From Porphyromonadaceae bacterium (GTDB lineage Bacteria; Bacteroidota; Bacteroidia; Bacteroidales; Dysgonomonadaceae), in NCBI GenBank assembly GCA_003517675.1, contig DPAC01000030.1, positions 1-44,073 on the forward strand: a stretch of DNA of 44,073 nucleotides. The letters run 5' to 3'. Below the pieces are notes generated by a model. That model did no database searches. It was not told where the DNA came from and saw only the letters and a list, made by a program, of their open reading frames with translations. Below, piece after piece: positions 15,504 through 24,077 of the stretch. The stretch's first letter is position 1. Each line of letters starts with the position of its first letter. Both the position numbers and the translations under genes were made by a program.

Positions 15504-18347
15504 ATGGAACATTTCAAAAAACGTCATATCGGCATCAGCGAATCCGATAAAAAGCTGATGCTGGAAACACTGGAACTGAACAGCATGGATGAGCTGATCG
15601 ATCAGACCATCCCCCGTGACATACGACTACATACACCCCTTTCTTTGCCTCCTGCGCTCACAGAACAGGAGTATGCCGAGGAGATCGAACGCTTTGCTGC
15701 CCGTAACAAGGTCTATACCTCCTACATCGGTATGGGCTGGTATGATACCATCACACCGGCACCCATCTATCGCAATGTTTTTGAAAACCCGGTATGGTAC
15801 ACCTCCTATACACCTTACCAGGCAGAGATCTCACAGGGGCGACTGGAAGCGCTCCTGAACTTCCAGACAATGGTGAGTGAGCTGACGGCACTGCCTCTAT
15901 CCAACAGCTCACTGCTCGACGAGGCTACTGCAGCGGCGGAGGCAGCCACCATGATGTATGGTCTGCGCAACCGTGATCAGGTGAAACAGCATGTGGAGAG
16001 CCTCTTCGTTGATCAAAATATTTTTCCTCAAACCCTTGCTGTGTTGCGCACGAGAATGCAACATGCAGGTATAGAGGTTGTTACGTCAGATTACAAAAGC
16101 TTCACTTTCGACAAACCGTGCTTCGGTGCGATTGTGCAGTATCCCAACAGCAACGGCAGTGTGGAGGATTATCGTGCATTTACGGAGAAAGCGCACGCAG
16201 CCGACTGCAAGGTGGCTGTGGCAACCGACCTGATGGCGCTGGTGCTGCTCACACCGCCGGGAGAGTGGGGTGCCGACATCGCTTTTGGAAGTAGCCAGCG
16301 CTTCGGCATCCCCATGTTCTACGGCGGTCCCTCTGCCGCTTTTTTTGCCACCCGCGAAGCGTATAAACGTTCCATACCGGGCCGCATCATCGGTATCTCG
16401 AAAGATGCCCACGGCAGGGAAGCACTGCGCATGGCTCTGCAGACACGGGAGCAACATATCAAACGGGAGAAAGCCACTTCCAACATCTGTACTGCTCAGG
16501 CATTGCTGGCAACCATGGCATCTTTCTATGCTGTTTACCACGGACCGGAGGGGCTGAAAGCAATTGCCCGACGCATCCATTCACTCGCATCACTTGTCAG
16601 CGACGAATTGCTGGCAATGGGTTATCGCCAGCTGAACGAGAGCTTCTTCGATACCCTCACCATCGCCCTTCCGGAGAGCATCACCGAGGAGGATATCCGC
16701 AACCATGCCGAGATGAGGGAGATCAACCTGCGTTATTACGGAGATGGAAGAGTCGGCCTCAGCATCGATGAAAGCACAAACGACTACCGGGTGCATGAAC
16801 TGTTGGCTCTCTTTGCCATGGCTGCTGGCAGCTCCAAGGTTTTCATGATCGACGACCTGAAAGAGAAGATCACCCTGCGGGAGGAGCAACTGCGTAAAAG
16901 TGAGTTCCTGACACACCCCACCTTTCAACGCTACCACACGGAAACTGAGCTGATGCGATACATCAAGCGACTGGAACGGAAAGATATCTCATTGGCACAC
17001 TCCATGATCTCACTCGGCTCCTGCACCATGAAGCTGAATGCTGCCTCGGAGCTCCTGCCACTGGGTCTCCCGGCTTTCCAGCGAATCCATCCCTTCGTGC
17101 CGGAAGAACAGGCTCAGGGATACAGAGAGATGATTGATGAACTGGAGGATATGCTGGCTGAAATCACCGGCCTGGCGGCCACCAGCCTGCAACCCAACTC
17201 GGGTGCCGCCGGTGAATATGCGGGACTGATCACCATTGCTGCTTACCAGAAAAGCATCGGCGAAGGGGCACGCAAGGTGGTGCTCATCCCGGCATCGGCC
17301 CACGGCACCAATCCTGCCAGCGCCGTCCAGGCCGGGTTCAGGCCAGTGACGGTGGCCAGTGATGACCGGGGTAACGTCGACATGGAGGACCTGCGCAACA
17401 AGGTGGCACAACACCGGGAGGAGCTGGCCGCATTTATGATCACCTATCCCTCCACGCATGGCATCTTTGAAACAGAGATCCGGGAGATGTGCCGCCTGAT
17501 TCACGAAGCTGGCGGCCAGGTGTACATGGATGGTGCCAACATGAATGCACAGGTGGGGTTCACCAATCCAGGCACCATCGGTGCCGATGTCTGCCACCTC
17601 AACCTGCACAAGACTTTTGCCATCCCTCATGGAGGGGGCGGTCCTGGTGTGGGACCCATCTGTGTAGCGGATCACCTGGTGCCATTCCTTCCGGGACACC
17701 CGGTGACGCTCGCCACTGAGAACAACACCGTATCGGCTGCTGCCTATGGCAGCGCCGGTGTTCTCCCCATCACCTACGGCTATATCCGCATGATGGGTGC
17801 CGACGGGTTGCGGGAGGCTACCGAGGTAGCGATCCTCAACGCCAACTACCTGGCGGAGAAGCTGAACAACTCATTCGGCATCGTTTATCGGGGTGCCGAG
17901 GGCAGGGTAGGTCATGAGCTGATCCTGGAGTGTCGTGGGCTGAAAGAGGTCTCCGGCATCAGTGAGACCGATATCGCCAAGCGATTGATCGACTACGGAT
18001 ATCATGCACCGACAGTCTCTTTTCCGGTACATGGTACGCTGATGGTGGAGCCTACTGAGAGCGAGAGTCTGGCAGAGCTGGATCGTTTTGTGGCGGCGAT
18101 GGAGCAGATACATGAAGAGATCATCGAGGTATCACGCGGTGAATACAGCCTGGAGGATAATGTGCTGGTCAACGCACCTCATCCGGAGTATGAAGCTGTA
18201 GCGGACGAGTGGAAACATGCCTACCCACGGAGCAAGGCAATCTACCCCCTCCCGTTTGTGGCTGAGAACAAGTTCTGGGTAAATGTAGCCCGGGTTGACA
18301 ATGCTTACGGCGACAGGAACCTGGTCGCCTGCCTCTGTCAACGCTGA
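15504..18347 (+). CDS. gcvP: Glycine dehydrogenase (decarboxylating), single-chain P-protein
   Basis: A 947-residue P-protein of the glycine cleavage system, which decarboxylates glycine and passes the aminomethyl group to lipoyl-H-protein. The N-terminal RHIGISESDKKLML is the usual start. The two homologous halves are fused as in most bacteria. The cofactor Lys is in HLNLHKTFAIPHGGGGPG (Lys703). The C-terminal half also shows QPNSGAAGEYAGL and PASAHGTNPASA. I chose the ATG at 15504; an ATG at 15468 would add 12 residues and overlap the MBL gene. Neither gcvT nor gcvH is in the window, so the other components must be encoded elsewhere. No glycine riboswitch is visible, in line with its position inside a run. 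Confidence 0.97.
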   Translation: MEHFKKRHIGISESDKKLMLETLELNSMDELIDQTIPRDIRLHTPLSLPPALTEQEYAEEIERFAARNKVYTSYIGMGWYDTITPAPIYRNVFENPVWYTSYTPYQAEISQGRLEALLNFQTMVSELTALPLSNSSLLDEATAAAEAATMMYGLRNRDQVKQHVESLFVDQNIFPQTLAVLRTRMQHAGIEVVTSDYKSFTFDKPCFGAIVQYPNSNGSVEDYRAFTEKAHAADCKVAVATDLMALVLLTPPGEWGADIAFGSSQRFGIPMFYGGPSAAFFATREAYKRSIPGRIIGISKDAHGREALRMALQTREQHIKREKATSNICTAQALLATMASFYAVYHGPEGLKAIARRIHSLASLVSDELLAMGYRQLNESFFDTLTIALPESITEEDIRNHAEMREINLRYYGDGRVGLSIDESTNDYRVHELLALFAMAAGSSKVFMIDDLKEKITLREEQLRKSEFLTHPTFQRYHTETELMRYIKRLERKDISLAHSMISLGSCTMKLNAASELLPLGLPAFQRIHPFVPEEQAQGYREMIDELEDMLAEITGLAATSLQPNSGAAGEYAGLITIAAYQKSIGEGARKVVLIPASAHGTNPASAVQAGFRPVTVASDDRGNVDMEDLRNKVAQHREELAAFMITYPSTHGIFETEIREMCRLIHEAGGQVYMDGANMNAQVGFTNPGTIGADVCHLNLHKTFAIPHGGGGPGVGPICVADHLVPFLPGHPVTLATENNTVSAAAYGSAGVLPITYGYIRMMGADGLREATEVAILNANYLAEKLNNSFGIVYRGAEGRVGHELILECRGLKEVSGISETDIAKRLIDYGYHAPTVSFPVHGTLMVEPTESESLAELDRFVAAMEQIHEEIIEVSRGEYSLEDNVLVNAPHPEYEAVADEWKHAYPRSKAIYPLPFVAENKFWVNVARVDNAYGDRNLVACLCQR

Positions 18348-18383
18348 TCTGGACGTTTCTTATATCCTCACTTTCTCTTCCTT

Positions 18384-18992
18384 TCAGTAGAGTTGCGGGA
18401 TCTCTCCTTTCTCGAAGAGTATCAGCGGTGAATCTGAGATATCTCGCCTGAAACGGTTGGTGATCTCACTGTTCACCTCTGTCAGAATCACTTTCACTCT
18501 GTTTTCCATCACATCGGGATAGGCACCTGCAAAATGAGCCATCACCGGATGATCCTCCAACACGCTGCTATCGACCAGAAAGGCATCGATCAGGTCCATC
18601 ACCTGCATCATCTGACGATAAGAGTAGATAACCCTCTCCACCTTGAAGTCATCTCCTCCCAGGATGGTCGCCAGCCGTTGTCTGTTGCTTTCAGGATCAC
18701 CCGTGACAGCGACGACGAAGGTGCCGCTGTTATCGATGAAAGAACCTCCGTAATAGGGAGGGTAGAGGTCAGGATCCGACTCCCGCTCCATCCAGTCGGC
18801 TCCAAAATGCTCCATCAGCTTCTCGTGGTAGATCAGTGCCTGCTTCTCCCGCTCAACTGTTGTTGGAACAGCCGTTGTTAGTCGCTCTCGTGTTTCAGTT
18901 TCGGCAGCAGAATGCTTTCTGTTCTGCTGCCCGCAGGCGGTGAAAAGCATCATCAACGCCATGGGGAGGATCAAACGGTCGATTGTTTTCAT
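18384..18992 (-). CDS. Lipoprotein resembling a trypsin-like protease prodomain
   Basis: A 202-residue lipoprotein with a clear signal peptide and lipobox FTAC (Cys20). The central part (GGSFIDNSGTFVVAVTGD, then VERVIYSYRQMMQVMDLIDAFL) and the end (YPDVMENRVKVILTEV and RRDISDSPLILFEKGE) look like the alpha-lytic-protease/streptogrisin-type prodomain, which folds and inhibits S1 proteases. No protease domain follows, so this would be a free-standing prodomain-like protein. The resemblance is from memory of the pattern and needs a profile search. It is convergent with gcvP (36 bases apart) and divergent from the DUF4382 pair. Confidence 0.7.
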   Translation of the reverse strand: MKTIDRLILPMALMMLFTACGQQNRKHSAAETETRERLTTAVPTTVEREKQALIYHEKLMEHFGADWMERESDPDLYPPYYGGSFIDNSGTFVVAVTGDPESNRQRLATILGGDDFKVERVIYSYRQMMQVMDLIDAFLVDSSVLEDHPVMAHFAGAYPDVMENRVKVILTEVNSEITNRFRRDISDSPLILFEKGEIPQLY

Positions 18993-19056
18993 TCCATCGG
19001 TTTCTGTTGTGGTTCAATTACCCGGAAAGCAATATAACAGACCAGAGCGTGTTTTG

Positions 19057-19091
19057 TTTGTATACTTTCGCACTCTTTTGTGTATCTTTGC
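19057..19091 (+). promoter_or_regulatory. Promoter for DUF4382 lipoprotein 1
   Basis: TATCTTTGC at 19083-19091 is an exact -7 match 30 bases before the ATG at 19121. The nearest TTTG (19057-19060) is 22 bases upstream, slightly wider than ideal. Confidence 0.55.
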
Positions 19092-19120
19092 ATCAGTCAA
19101 ACATCCAAATCTGTTACGCT

Positions 19121-19930
19121 ATGTGCAGAAAGTATCTTTTTCCTGCCTTGTTGATCAGTCTGATAACCCTTCTCTCCTGTGAAAAAGAGGAGTCAAGCGA
19201 AAATGCCGCCCGTTTGCGGATCAAACTGACCGATGCAGCTGCTCCGGTGTTGAAAGAAATGCATATCGAGATTGTGACGATTGAAGTGCAGACCATCGAC
19301 AGCGCAGGTAATGCCGGTGAGTGGGTGACACTCTCTTACCCCGGTGGTGAGTATAACCTGCTCAAGCTGATGAATGGCAAGATGGTGCAGCTCGTCGATC
19401 AATATTTTCCCGCAGGAGAAAAGATCGACAAGATTCGTCTCACCTTGGGTGACAACAACCGGATGGTGACCGTTACCGATCAGCCGATCCCGCTACAGAA
19501 ATCACCCGATATCATGGATCAGCTGGTTATCAACGATGTGAATGCTGTGCTCACCGCCAACGTTATCATCAGCATCGTGATCGATATCAATGCAGCCCTT
19601 TCGGTGTATGAAATGAACGGTAACTGGTACCTCAACCCGCGTGCCAGAGCTTTCCCCGAGACCTACGGCGGTTCACTGAGAGGCTATGTGGCTCCATTGG
19701 AAGCTTCACCGGTAGTGATGATCACCCGTGAGGCCGATTCACTCTTCTCCCTTCCTGAGGGAAGCGAAGGGATGTTTCTCTTCTCGGGTCTGCAGGAAGG
19801 ACCCTGGAAGGTTCATCTGCTTGCCAACCCTGAGTCAGGCTACCGCGACACCATCTTCATCTCTGACACTATCCGGCAGGGCAGGATTACCGAGATCACC
19901 CCCAAACCTATCCGGTTGCAGCTGCAATAG
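19121..19930 (+). CDS. DUF4382 lipoprotein, copy 1
   Basis: A 269-residue lipoprotein. The ATG at 19121 gives a good signal peptide with lipobox LLSC (Cys20); the frame is open further upstream but that stretch contains the promoter. Residues about 30-170 match DUF4382 (RLRIKLTDAAAPVLKEMHIE, then YNLLKLMNGKMVQLVDQYFP and AGEKIDKIRLTLG, then ISIVIDINAALSVY). The last 100 residues look like a carboxypeptidase-regulatory-type beta fold (GGSLRGYVAPL to FLFSGLQEGPWKVHLLA). Acidic residues right after the cysteine (CEKEES) resemble the export signal that sends Bacteroidetes lipoproteins to the cell surface. The neighbouring gene at 20108 is a paralogue. Function unknown. Confidence 0.85.
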   Translation: MCRKYLFPALLISLITLLSCEKEESSENAARLRIKLTDAAAPVLKEMHIEIVTIEVQTIDSAGNAGEWVTLSYPGGEYNLLKLMNGKMVQLVDQYFPAGEKIDKIRLTLGDNNRMVTVTDQPIPLQKSPDIMDQLVINDVNAVLTANVIISIVIDINAALSVYEMNGNWYLNPRARAFPETYGGSLRGYVAPLEASPVVMITREADSLFSLPEGSEGMFLFSGLQEGPWKVHLLANPESGYRDTIFISDTIRQGRITEITPKPIRLQLQ

Positions 19931-20107
19931 ATCGTTGCAACCCATGCGGCGGCCTGGACGGATTCAATAAATTCTGATTCCTTACGCTTTCTTAATCCTC
20001 CCTGCTGAACCAACAGAAGGTTTCGCTTGTTACATGGACATAAAATGATTCCACATTGAAACAAACAACAAACAAACGAGTTCCTAAATGAATTTGAACA
20101 GAACACT

Positions 20108-20965
20108 ATGAAGAAAAGATTTTACACAATTGGTTCAACAATGATCTTCTCCCTGCTGTTCCTCTTTTTTGTAACAGCCTGCAACAATGAGGATGACCAT
20201 CTGTCTAAAGGAGAAACAGCGAGAATTCAGCTGAAGCTGACCGATGCCCCTGCATTGGAGTATGATGAGGTAAATATCGACATCCAGGGCGTAAAAGTGG
20301 GGGTGGCAGAGGAGTACTTCTATACCGATGACCCCTACCTGGATGAGTGGGATGATGCGGTGTGGGTTGACCTGAAGGTGAGCAACCCGGGTCTCTACAA
20401 CCTGCTTGATTACCGGAACGGTGAGACCGTACTACTGGCTGAAGGTGATATCCCTGCGGGTAAGATCAGTCAGGTACGCCTGATCCTGGGAGAAGGAAGC
20501 AACGTGGTGATCGACGGAGAGCTGTACAGCCTCCAGACCCCTTCGGAACAGGCCAGCGGACTGAAGTTCAACATGCATGATGTGTTGCAGCCCAACATGA
20601 TGTACAGCTTTGTCATTGATTTCGATGCCTCCCGCTCGGTTGTCAGAACAGGCAACAATAAATACATCCTGAAACCGGTAATCCGTACCTATGCCGATGC
20701 TTATGGCGGCAGCATCAAGGGAACCGTGGTGCCGGCAGACTTGGTCAATTATGTACAGCTCGTGAGCGGGGAGGATACGCTCATCTCACTGCCTGAGGAT
20801 AACGGTTTCTTCCTCTTTGCCGGACTGGAAGAGAAGAGTTGGAACCTGACAGTATTTGCTGACAGCCTCTCTAACCGCGAGGATACCCTTATCACCGGCA
20901 TCGGTGTGGAAGAGGCTGTAGTGGTTGACCTGGGAGAGATTCAACTACCGATGAAAATAAAATAA
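20108..20965 (+). CDS. DUF4382 lipoprotein, copy 2
   Basis: A 285-residue paralogue of the preceding gene. The signal peptide ends in the lipobox VTAC (Cys25), and the following NNEDD is acidic, as in surface-exposed Bacteroidetes lipoproteins. The DUF4382 core is evident (ARIQLKLTDAPALEYDEVNI, GLYNLLDYRNGETVLLAEGD, IPAGKISQVRLILGEGSN, YSFVIDFDASRSVV), as is the C-terminal beta domain (GGSIKGTVVP to FLFAGLEEKSWNLTVFADS). The copies differ much, so the duplication is old. 177 bases separate them; no clear TAnnTTTG element lies in this gap, so they may share a transcript. A terminator-like hairpin follows. Confidence 0.87.
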   Translation: MKKRFYTIGSTMIFSLLFLFFVTACNNEDDHLSKGETARIQLKLTDAPALEYDEVNIDIQGVKVGVAEEYFYTDDPYLDEWDDAVWVDLKVSNPGLYNLLDYRNGETVLLAEGDIPAGKISQVRLILGEGSNVVIDGELYSLQTPSEQASGLKFNMHDVLQPNMMYSFVIDFDASRSVVRTGNNKYILKPVIRTYADAYGGSIKGTVVPADLVNYVQLVSGEDTLISLPEDNGFFLFAGLEEKSWNLTVFADSLSNREDTLITGIGVEEAVVVDLGEIQLPMKIK

Positions 20966-21000
20966 GAGTTGCTTACAGATGCTGTGATGGTAAAATGGAT

Positions 21001-21038
21001 AAAGGGGTGGGGAAGTTGTAAGGTTCCATCCCTTTTTA
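21001..21038 (+). terminator. Terminator after DUF4382 copy 2
   Basis: AAAGGGGTGGGGAA pairs imperfectly with TTCCATCCCTTTTT, and the stem runs into a T-tract. Confidence 0.6.
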
Positions 21039-21082
21039 ATTAAATTTCACTTCTGCAAACCTACTTGGATTCGCTTCTTTAC

Positions 21083-21090
21083 TATCTTTG
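21083..21090 (+). promoter_or_regulatory. -7 element for the SPOR lipoprotein gene
   Basis: TATCTTTG matches TAnnTTTG and lies about 53 bases before the ATG at 21144. A TTG occurs upstream but only 15 bases away, so the -33 element is unclear. Confidence 0.5.
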
Positions 21091-21143
21091 TAGAAATGAT
21101 TGCAGTTCATAACCGATTATAACAATTTAACAATATCACACAG

Positions 21144-21656
21144 ATGAAAAAGATCCATTTTGCACTGATTTTAGCTACCCTGCTGGTTGCAGGTACCTCC
21201 TGTAAACCCAAACAGAGTGCATACAAAGAGGTATATGAAGCAGCCAAGGAGAAGGAGATGCAACAGACAGCCTCTCAGCCTACCACCGTGGTGAAGGATG
21301 CCAGCCCGCTGCCTCCCGTGGAAGTCTCCATACGCAAGGAAAAAGTTGAACCGGTTTATCCTACTGACGCTTCTGGGTTGAAGAAATACAGTGTGGTGAT
21401 CGCCTCTCTCAGTGTAAAGCTCAATGCAGAATCATTGAAAACACGCATGGAGAACGAAGGACATAAGGTGATCCTGGCAGAGAACGAACAGGGGATGTAC
21501 CGCGTCATCATTGCCAGCTACGACGACAAAGCAGAAGCAGCGGCCAAGCGTGAAGAGATTTACAACCAGTATGCTGCGAAAGGCAATACCGAATACCTGA
21601 GAAAAACCTACGGTGTACCCTTCAACGATCTCTGGATCCTCGAAAGGCAATATTAA
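21144..21656 (+). CDS. SPOR-domain lipoprotein
   Basis: A 170-residue lipoprotein with lipobox GTSC (Cys20), a Pro/Thr-rich linker (about 45-75) and a C-terminal SPOR domain (about 80-160; KYSVVIASLSVKLNAESLKT, then YRVIIASYDDKAEAAAKREE). SPOR domains bind peptidoglycan with stripped stem peptides, mostly at division sites. The residues after the cysteine are basic (CKPKQ), so it more likely stays on the periplasmic face than on the cell surface. It sits between two terminators and is transcribed alone. Confidence 0.9.
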   Translation: MKKIHFALILATLLVAGTSCKPKQSAYKEVYEAAKEKEMQQTASQPTTVVKDASPLPPVEVSIRKEKVEPVYPTDASGLKKYSVVIASLSVKLNAESLKTRMENEGHKVILAENEQGMYRVIIASYDDKAEAAAKREEIYNQYAAKGNTEYLRKTYGVPFNDLWILERQY

Positions 21657-21707
21657 TCGTTAGATTATCTTTTCACTCTCGCCAGGTGATGCGAATAAAA
21701 ACCGATT

Positions 21708-21741
21708 AGCTGCCCGTTGTATGCAATGTGGCAGCTTTTTT
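21708..21741 (+). terminator. Terminator after the SPOR gene
   Basis: AGCTGCC (21708-21714) pairs perfectly with GGCAGCT (21730-21736), followed by a T-tract. It overlaps a possible upstream ATG (21717) of the next gene, which argues for the later start at 21756. Confidence 0.85.
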
Positions 21742-21755
21742 CGAATAGTGAATCT

Positions 21756-22514
21756 ATGAAGATACGTTTTTTGGGTACAGGTACCTCTACCGGCATTCCA
21801 CAGATCGGCTGTCACTGCCCGGTATGCCAATCGCCGGATGAACGGGACAGGAGATTGCGCTGCTCGGTGGCGATTACAACAGGGGAGCAGCAGCTACTGA
21901 TCGATTGCACCCCCGACTTTCGCCAGCAGGCACTCACAATCCCTTTCAAGAAAATCAACGGAATCCTCTTCACCCATGAGCATTATGATCATACCGGTGG
22001 CATTGACGACCTGCGCCCCTATTCATGTTTTGGCCCTGTAGAGCTCTTTATGGAAGAGCAACTGGAAAAAGTGGTGAGGAACAGGCTTCCCTATTGCTTC
22101 TCAGAGAATCGGTATGGTGGCATCCCAGATATTCATGTTCAACGCATTGATCCCTGTAATTCTTTCCAAATTGGAGCGTTGGAGATCATCCCGATCAGGA
22201 TCATGCATCACAAGCTGCCGATCCTGGGCTTCCGAATAGGAAGCTTCGCCTACCTCACCGATGTGAAAAGTATCCCTGAGGCTGAGTTTGAGAAGCTTAG
22301 GGGATTGGATCTGCTGGTGATCAGCGCTCTTCGTAAAACAGAACATATCTCTCACCTCTCGCTGGCGGAGTCATTGCAGATCATTGAGAGGATAGCGCCG
22401 CGCAGGAGCTTTCTCACCCATTTCAGTCATGAGATGGGACTGCATGCCGAGATGGCTGACGAGCTTCCCGATGGGGTTTATCCGGCATATGATGGCTTGG
22501 AAATTGACCTTTGA
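21756..22514 (+). CDS. MBL-fold phosphodiesterase-like hydrolase (PhnP-like)
   Basis: A 252-residue metallo-beta-lactamase-fold enzyme of the PhnP-like group. The start MKIRFLGTGTSTGIPQIGC is typical, and the following Cys-rich segment (GCHCPVCQSPDERDRRLRC) is the extra metal site of this branch. The metal motif HEHYDH (in FTHEHYDHTGGIDDLRPY) and later His residues (IMHHKLPILGFRI, LTHFSHEMGLH) complete the active site. PhnP itself cleaves cyclic ribose phosphates in phosphonate breakdown, but most homologues outside phn operons have other, unknown substrates. There are no phn genes nearby. The enzyme is soluble and cytoplasmic. Confidence 0.9.
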   Translation: MKIRFLGTGTSTGIPQIGCHCPVCQSPDERDRRLRCSVAITTGEQQLLIDCTPDFRQQALTIPFKKINGILFTHEHYDHTGGIDDLRPYSCFGPVELFMEEQLEKVVRNRLPYCFSENRYGGIPDIHVQRIDPCNSFQIGALEIIPIRIMHHKLPILGFRIGSFAYLTDVKSIPEAEFEKLRGLDLLVISALRKTEHISHLSLAESLQIIERIAPRRSFLTHFSHEMGLHAEMADELPDGVYPAYDGLEIDL

Positions 22515-22718
22515 AGGGTTTCTTTTCGTTTTTTTAACCAAAACAAACGCAGCGTTTAGGGACTGGAACCATCTTTTCATTGAGACATCACTTCGTAGAG
22601 GGCAGCTGTTGATGAAACGTAAAAAAAAAAGAGGTGTGCCATTAAACTATCTGATCCCTTTTGCGTCACATAGTAAAAGTAAAAACAGATCACAAACAAC
22701 AATCAATGGGGAGAAACG

Positions 22719-24020
22719 ATGAAAACGAATAAATTTTTACTGGCACTGTTGATGGCTGCCATACCTCTCTTCGGTTTCACCCAGGAATGGGATGATATCT
22801 ATGCTGATCCAACTCAGAAGGAGACGGTGAAAGCAGAGGTGAAGGTGAAAGAACCGCAGAAGAAAAAGGTGGTCATCGTGCAGGGCGATGCTTCCAATAT
22901 GGAAGTACAGGCCAACGGCAGAGATATCGATGAGTACAACCGGAGGGGATCTCGTAATACCATGGACGGCGATGAAATATACAGCGGTGACTCACTCGAC
23001 TATGAGGAATATCAATACACCGACCGTATTGTTCGTTTCCACGATCCTGAATCAAGCATCAAGATCACAGGTGCTGATGAGGTGATCGTATACATAGGTG
23101 ATGATATCTATGAGAACTACAACAACCGGGGCTGGCATAGCAATTTCTACTTCGGAATGGGCTGGGGCATGGGTTACTATCCCAGGTACTACAGCCACTG
23201 GTATCACCCCTGGTATGGGTTCGGTCCCTACTACGGCTGGAGCTTCTGGCACGCTCCCTGGTACTACAGCTGGTACAGTCCCTGGTACAGTCCCTGGTAC
23301 AGTCCCTGGTACTATGGTGGGCGGTATGATCCCTGGTATTATGGTTATGGCGGTTTTTACGGCGGCTATACATACGGCTTTTATGACGGCTATTACAGCA
23401 GTCTGACACACAACCGTTCCGGAAGAAGCAGCAGTGCTTACAGAAGAAGTACAGCCAACAGGAACAGCTCCCTCACTGCCGGACTCTCAGGCAGGTCATC
23501 GGCCACACGATCAGCCCTGTCAGTTAGAAGCAGTACCGCCACAACTACTCGAAGTGCTCTCTCCGGCAGGACTAGGACAGCTGATAGCCGCTCCGTCAAC
23601 ACACCCAGAACACGTATCATCGACAACAACGGCAGGGTGCTTGACTCCAGAACAGGTAGGGTTATTGAACGAAGTGGCACCACCCAAAACAGATCGGTTT
23701 ACGGAACTACTCCCTCCAGCCGCACGCAAAGCTATTCCACCAGTAGAAGTGGCAGCAGCGACAGGACATACGAGAGAAGCTCCACTTCTTCCGGCAGAAG
23801 CAGCTCTACCTATCAGCGTTCCACTACCACTTCCACTACCCGGAGCGGTAACTACAATACCCCCTCACGGAGCACCGAGTCGAGCCGTTCATCCACATAC
23901 AGAACCCCGTCGGAGAGCAGCTCTACCCGTAGCAGTTCCACCTACTCTGCTCCCAGCCGCAGCACATCTTCCAGCTCCGGATCTTCTTCTGGACGCAGCT
24001 CCGGCGGTGGGCGCAGGTAA
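22719..24020 (+). CDS. Secreted aromatic- and serine-rich repeat protein
   Basis: A 433-residue exported protein of unknown function. A signal peptide (about 1-22, ending in GFTQ) is followed by an acidic/basic region (about 25-135) ending in a beta-type segment (VIVYIGDDIY). Residues about 140-230 are extremely rich in Tyr, Trp and Gly, with YSPW repeated three times in a row and many related PWY and YGG units. The last 200 residues are low-complexity Ser/Thr/Arg (RSSS-type). The YSPW units are coded by exact 12-base tandem repeats, so the array can change length by slippage. Such composition suggests an extended surface or matrix protein, perhaps binding glycans or forming a coat, but that is a guess. 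Confidence 0.8.
   Translation: MKTNKFLLALLMAAIPLFGFTQEWDDIYADPTQKETVKAEVKVKEPQKKKVVIVQGDASNMEVQANGRDIDEYNRRGSRNTMDGDEIYSGDSLDYEEYQYTDRIVRFHDPESSIKITGADEVIVYIGDDIYENYNNRGWHSNFYFGMGWGMGYYPRYYSHWYHPWYGFGPYYGWSFWHAPWYYSWYSPWYSPWYSPWYYGGRYDPWYYGYGGFYGGYTYGFYDGYYSSLTHNRSGRSSSAYRRSTANRNSSLTAGLSGRSSATRSALSVRSSTATTTRSALSGRTRTADSRSVNTPRTRIIDNNGRVLDSRTGRVIERSGTTQNRSVYGTTPSSRTQSYSTSRSGSSDRTYERSSTSSGRSSSTYQRSTTTSTTRSGNYNTPSRSTESSRSSTYRTPSESSSTRSSSTYSAPSRSTSSSSGSSSGRSSGGGRR
23259..23318 (+). repeat. 12-base tandem repeat coding WYSP units
   Basis: The unit TGGTACAGTCCC occurs three times in a row without change (23271-23306), flanked by degenerate copies (TGGTACTACAGC at 23259 and TGGTACTATGGT at 23307). 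Each unit codes Trp-Tyr-Ser-Pro, so changes in copy number keep the frame. Confidence 0.9.
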
Positions 24021-24077
24021 CTGAATGAATGGAACAGCAGATAGAATTGGTTTTTACAAACATAATGTCAACTTAAT

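Noticed and set aside
23052..23411. Minus-strand frames with PGTVPGTVPGT repeats opposite the WYSP array
   Set aside because: They are the complement of the 12-base coding repeat and have no independent support.
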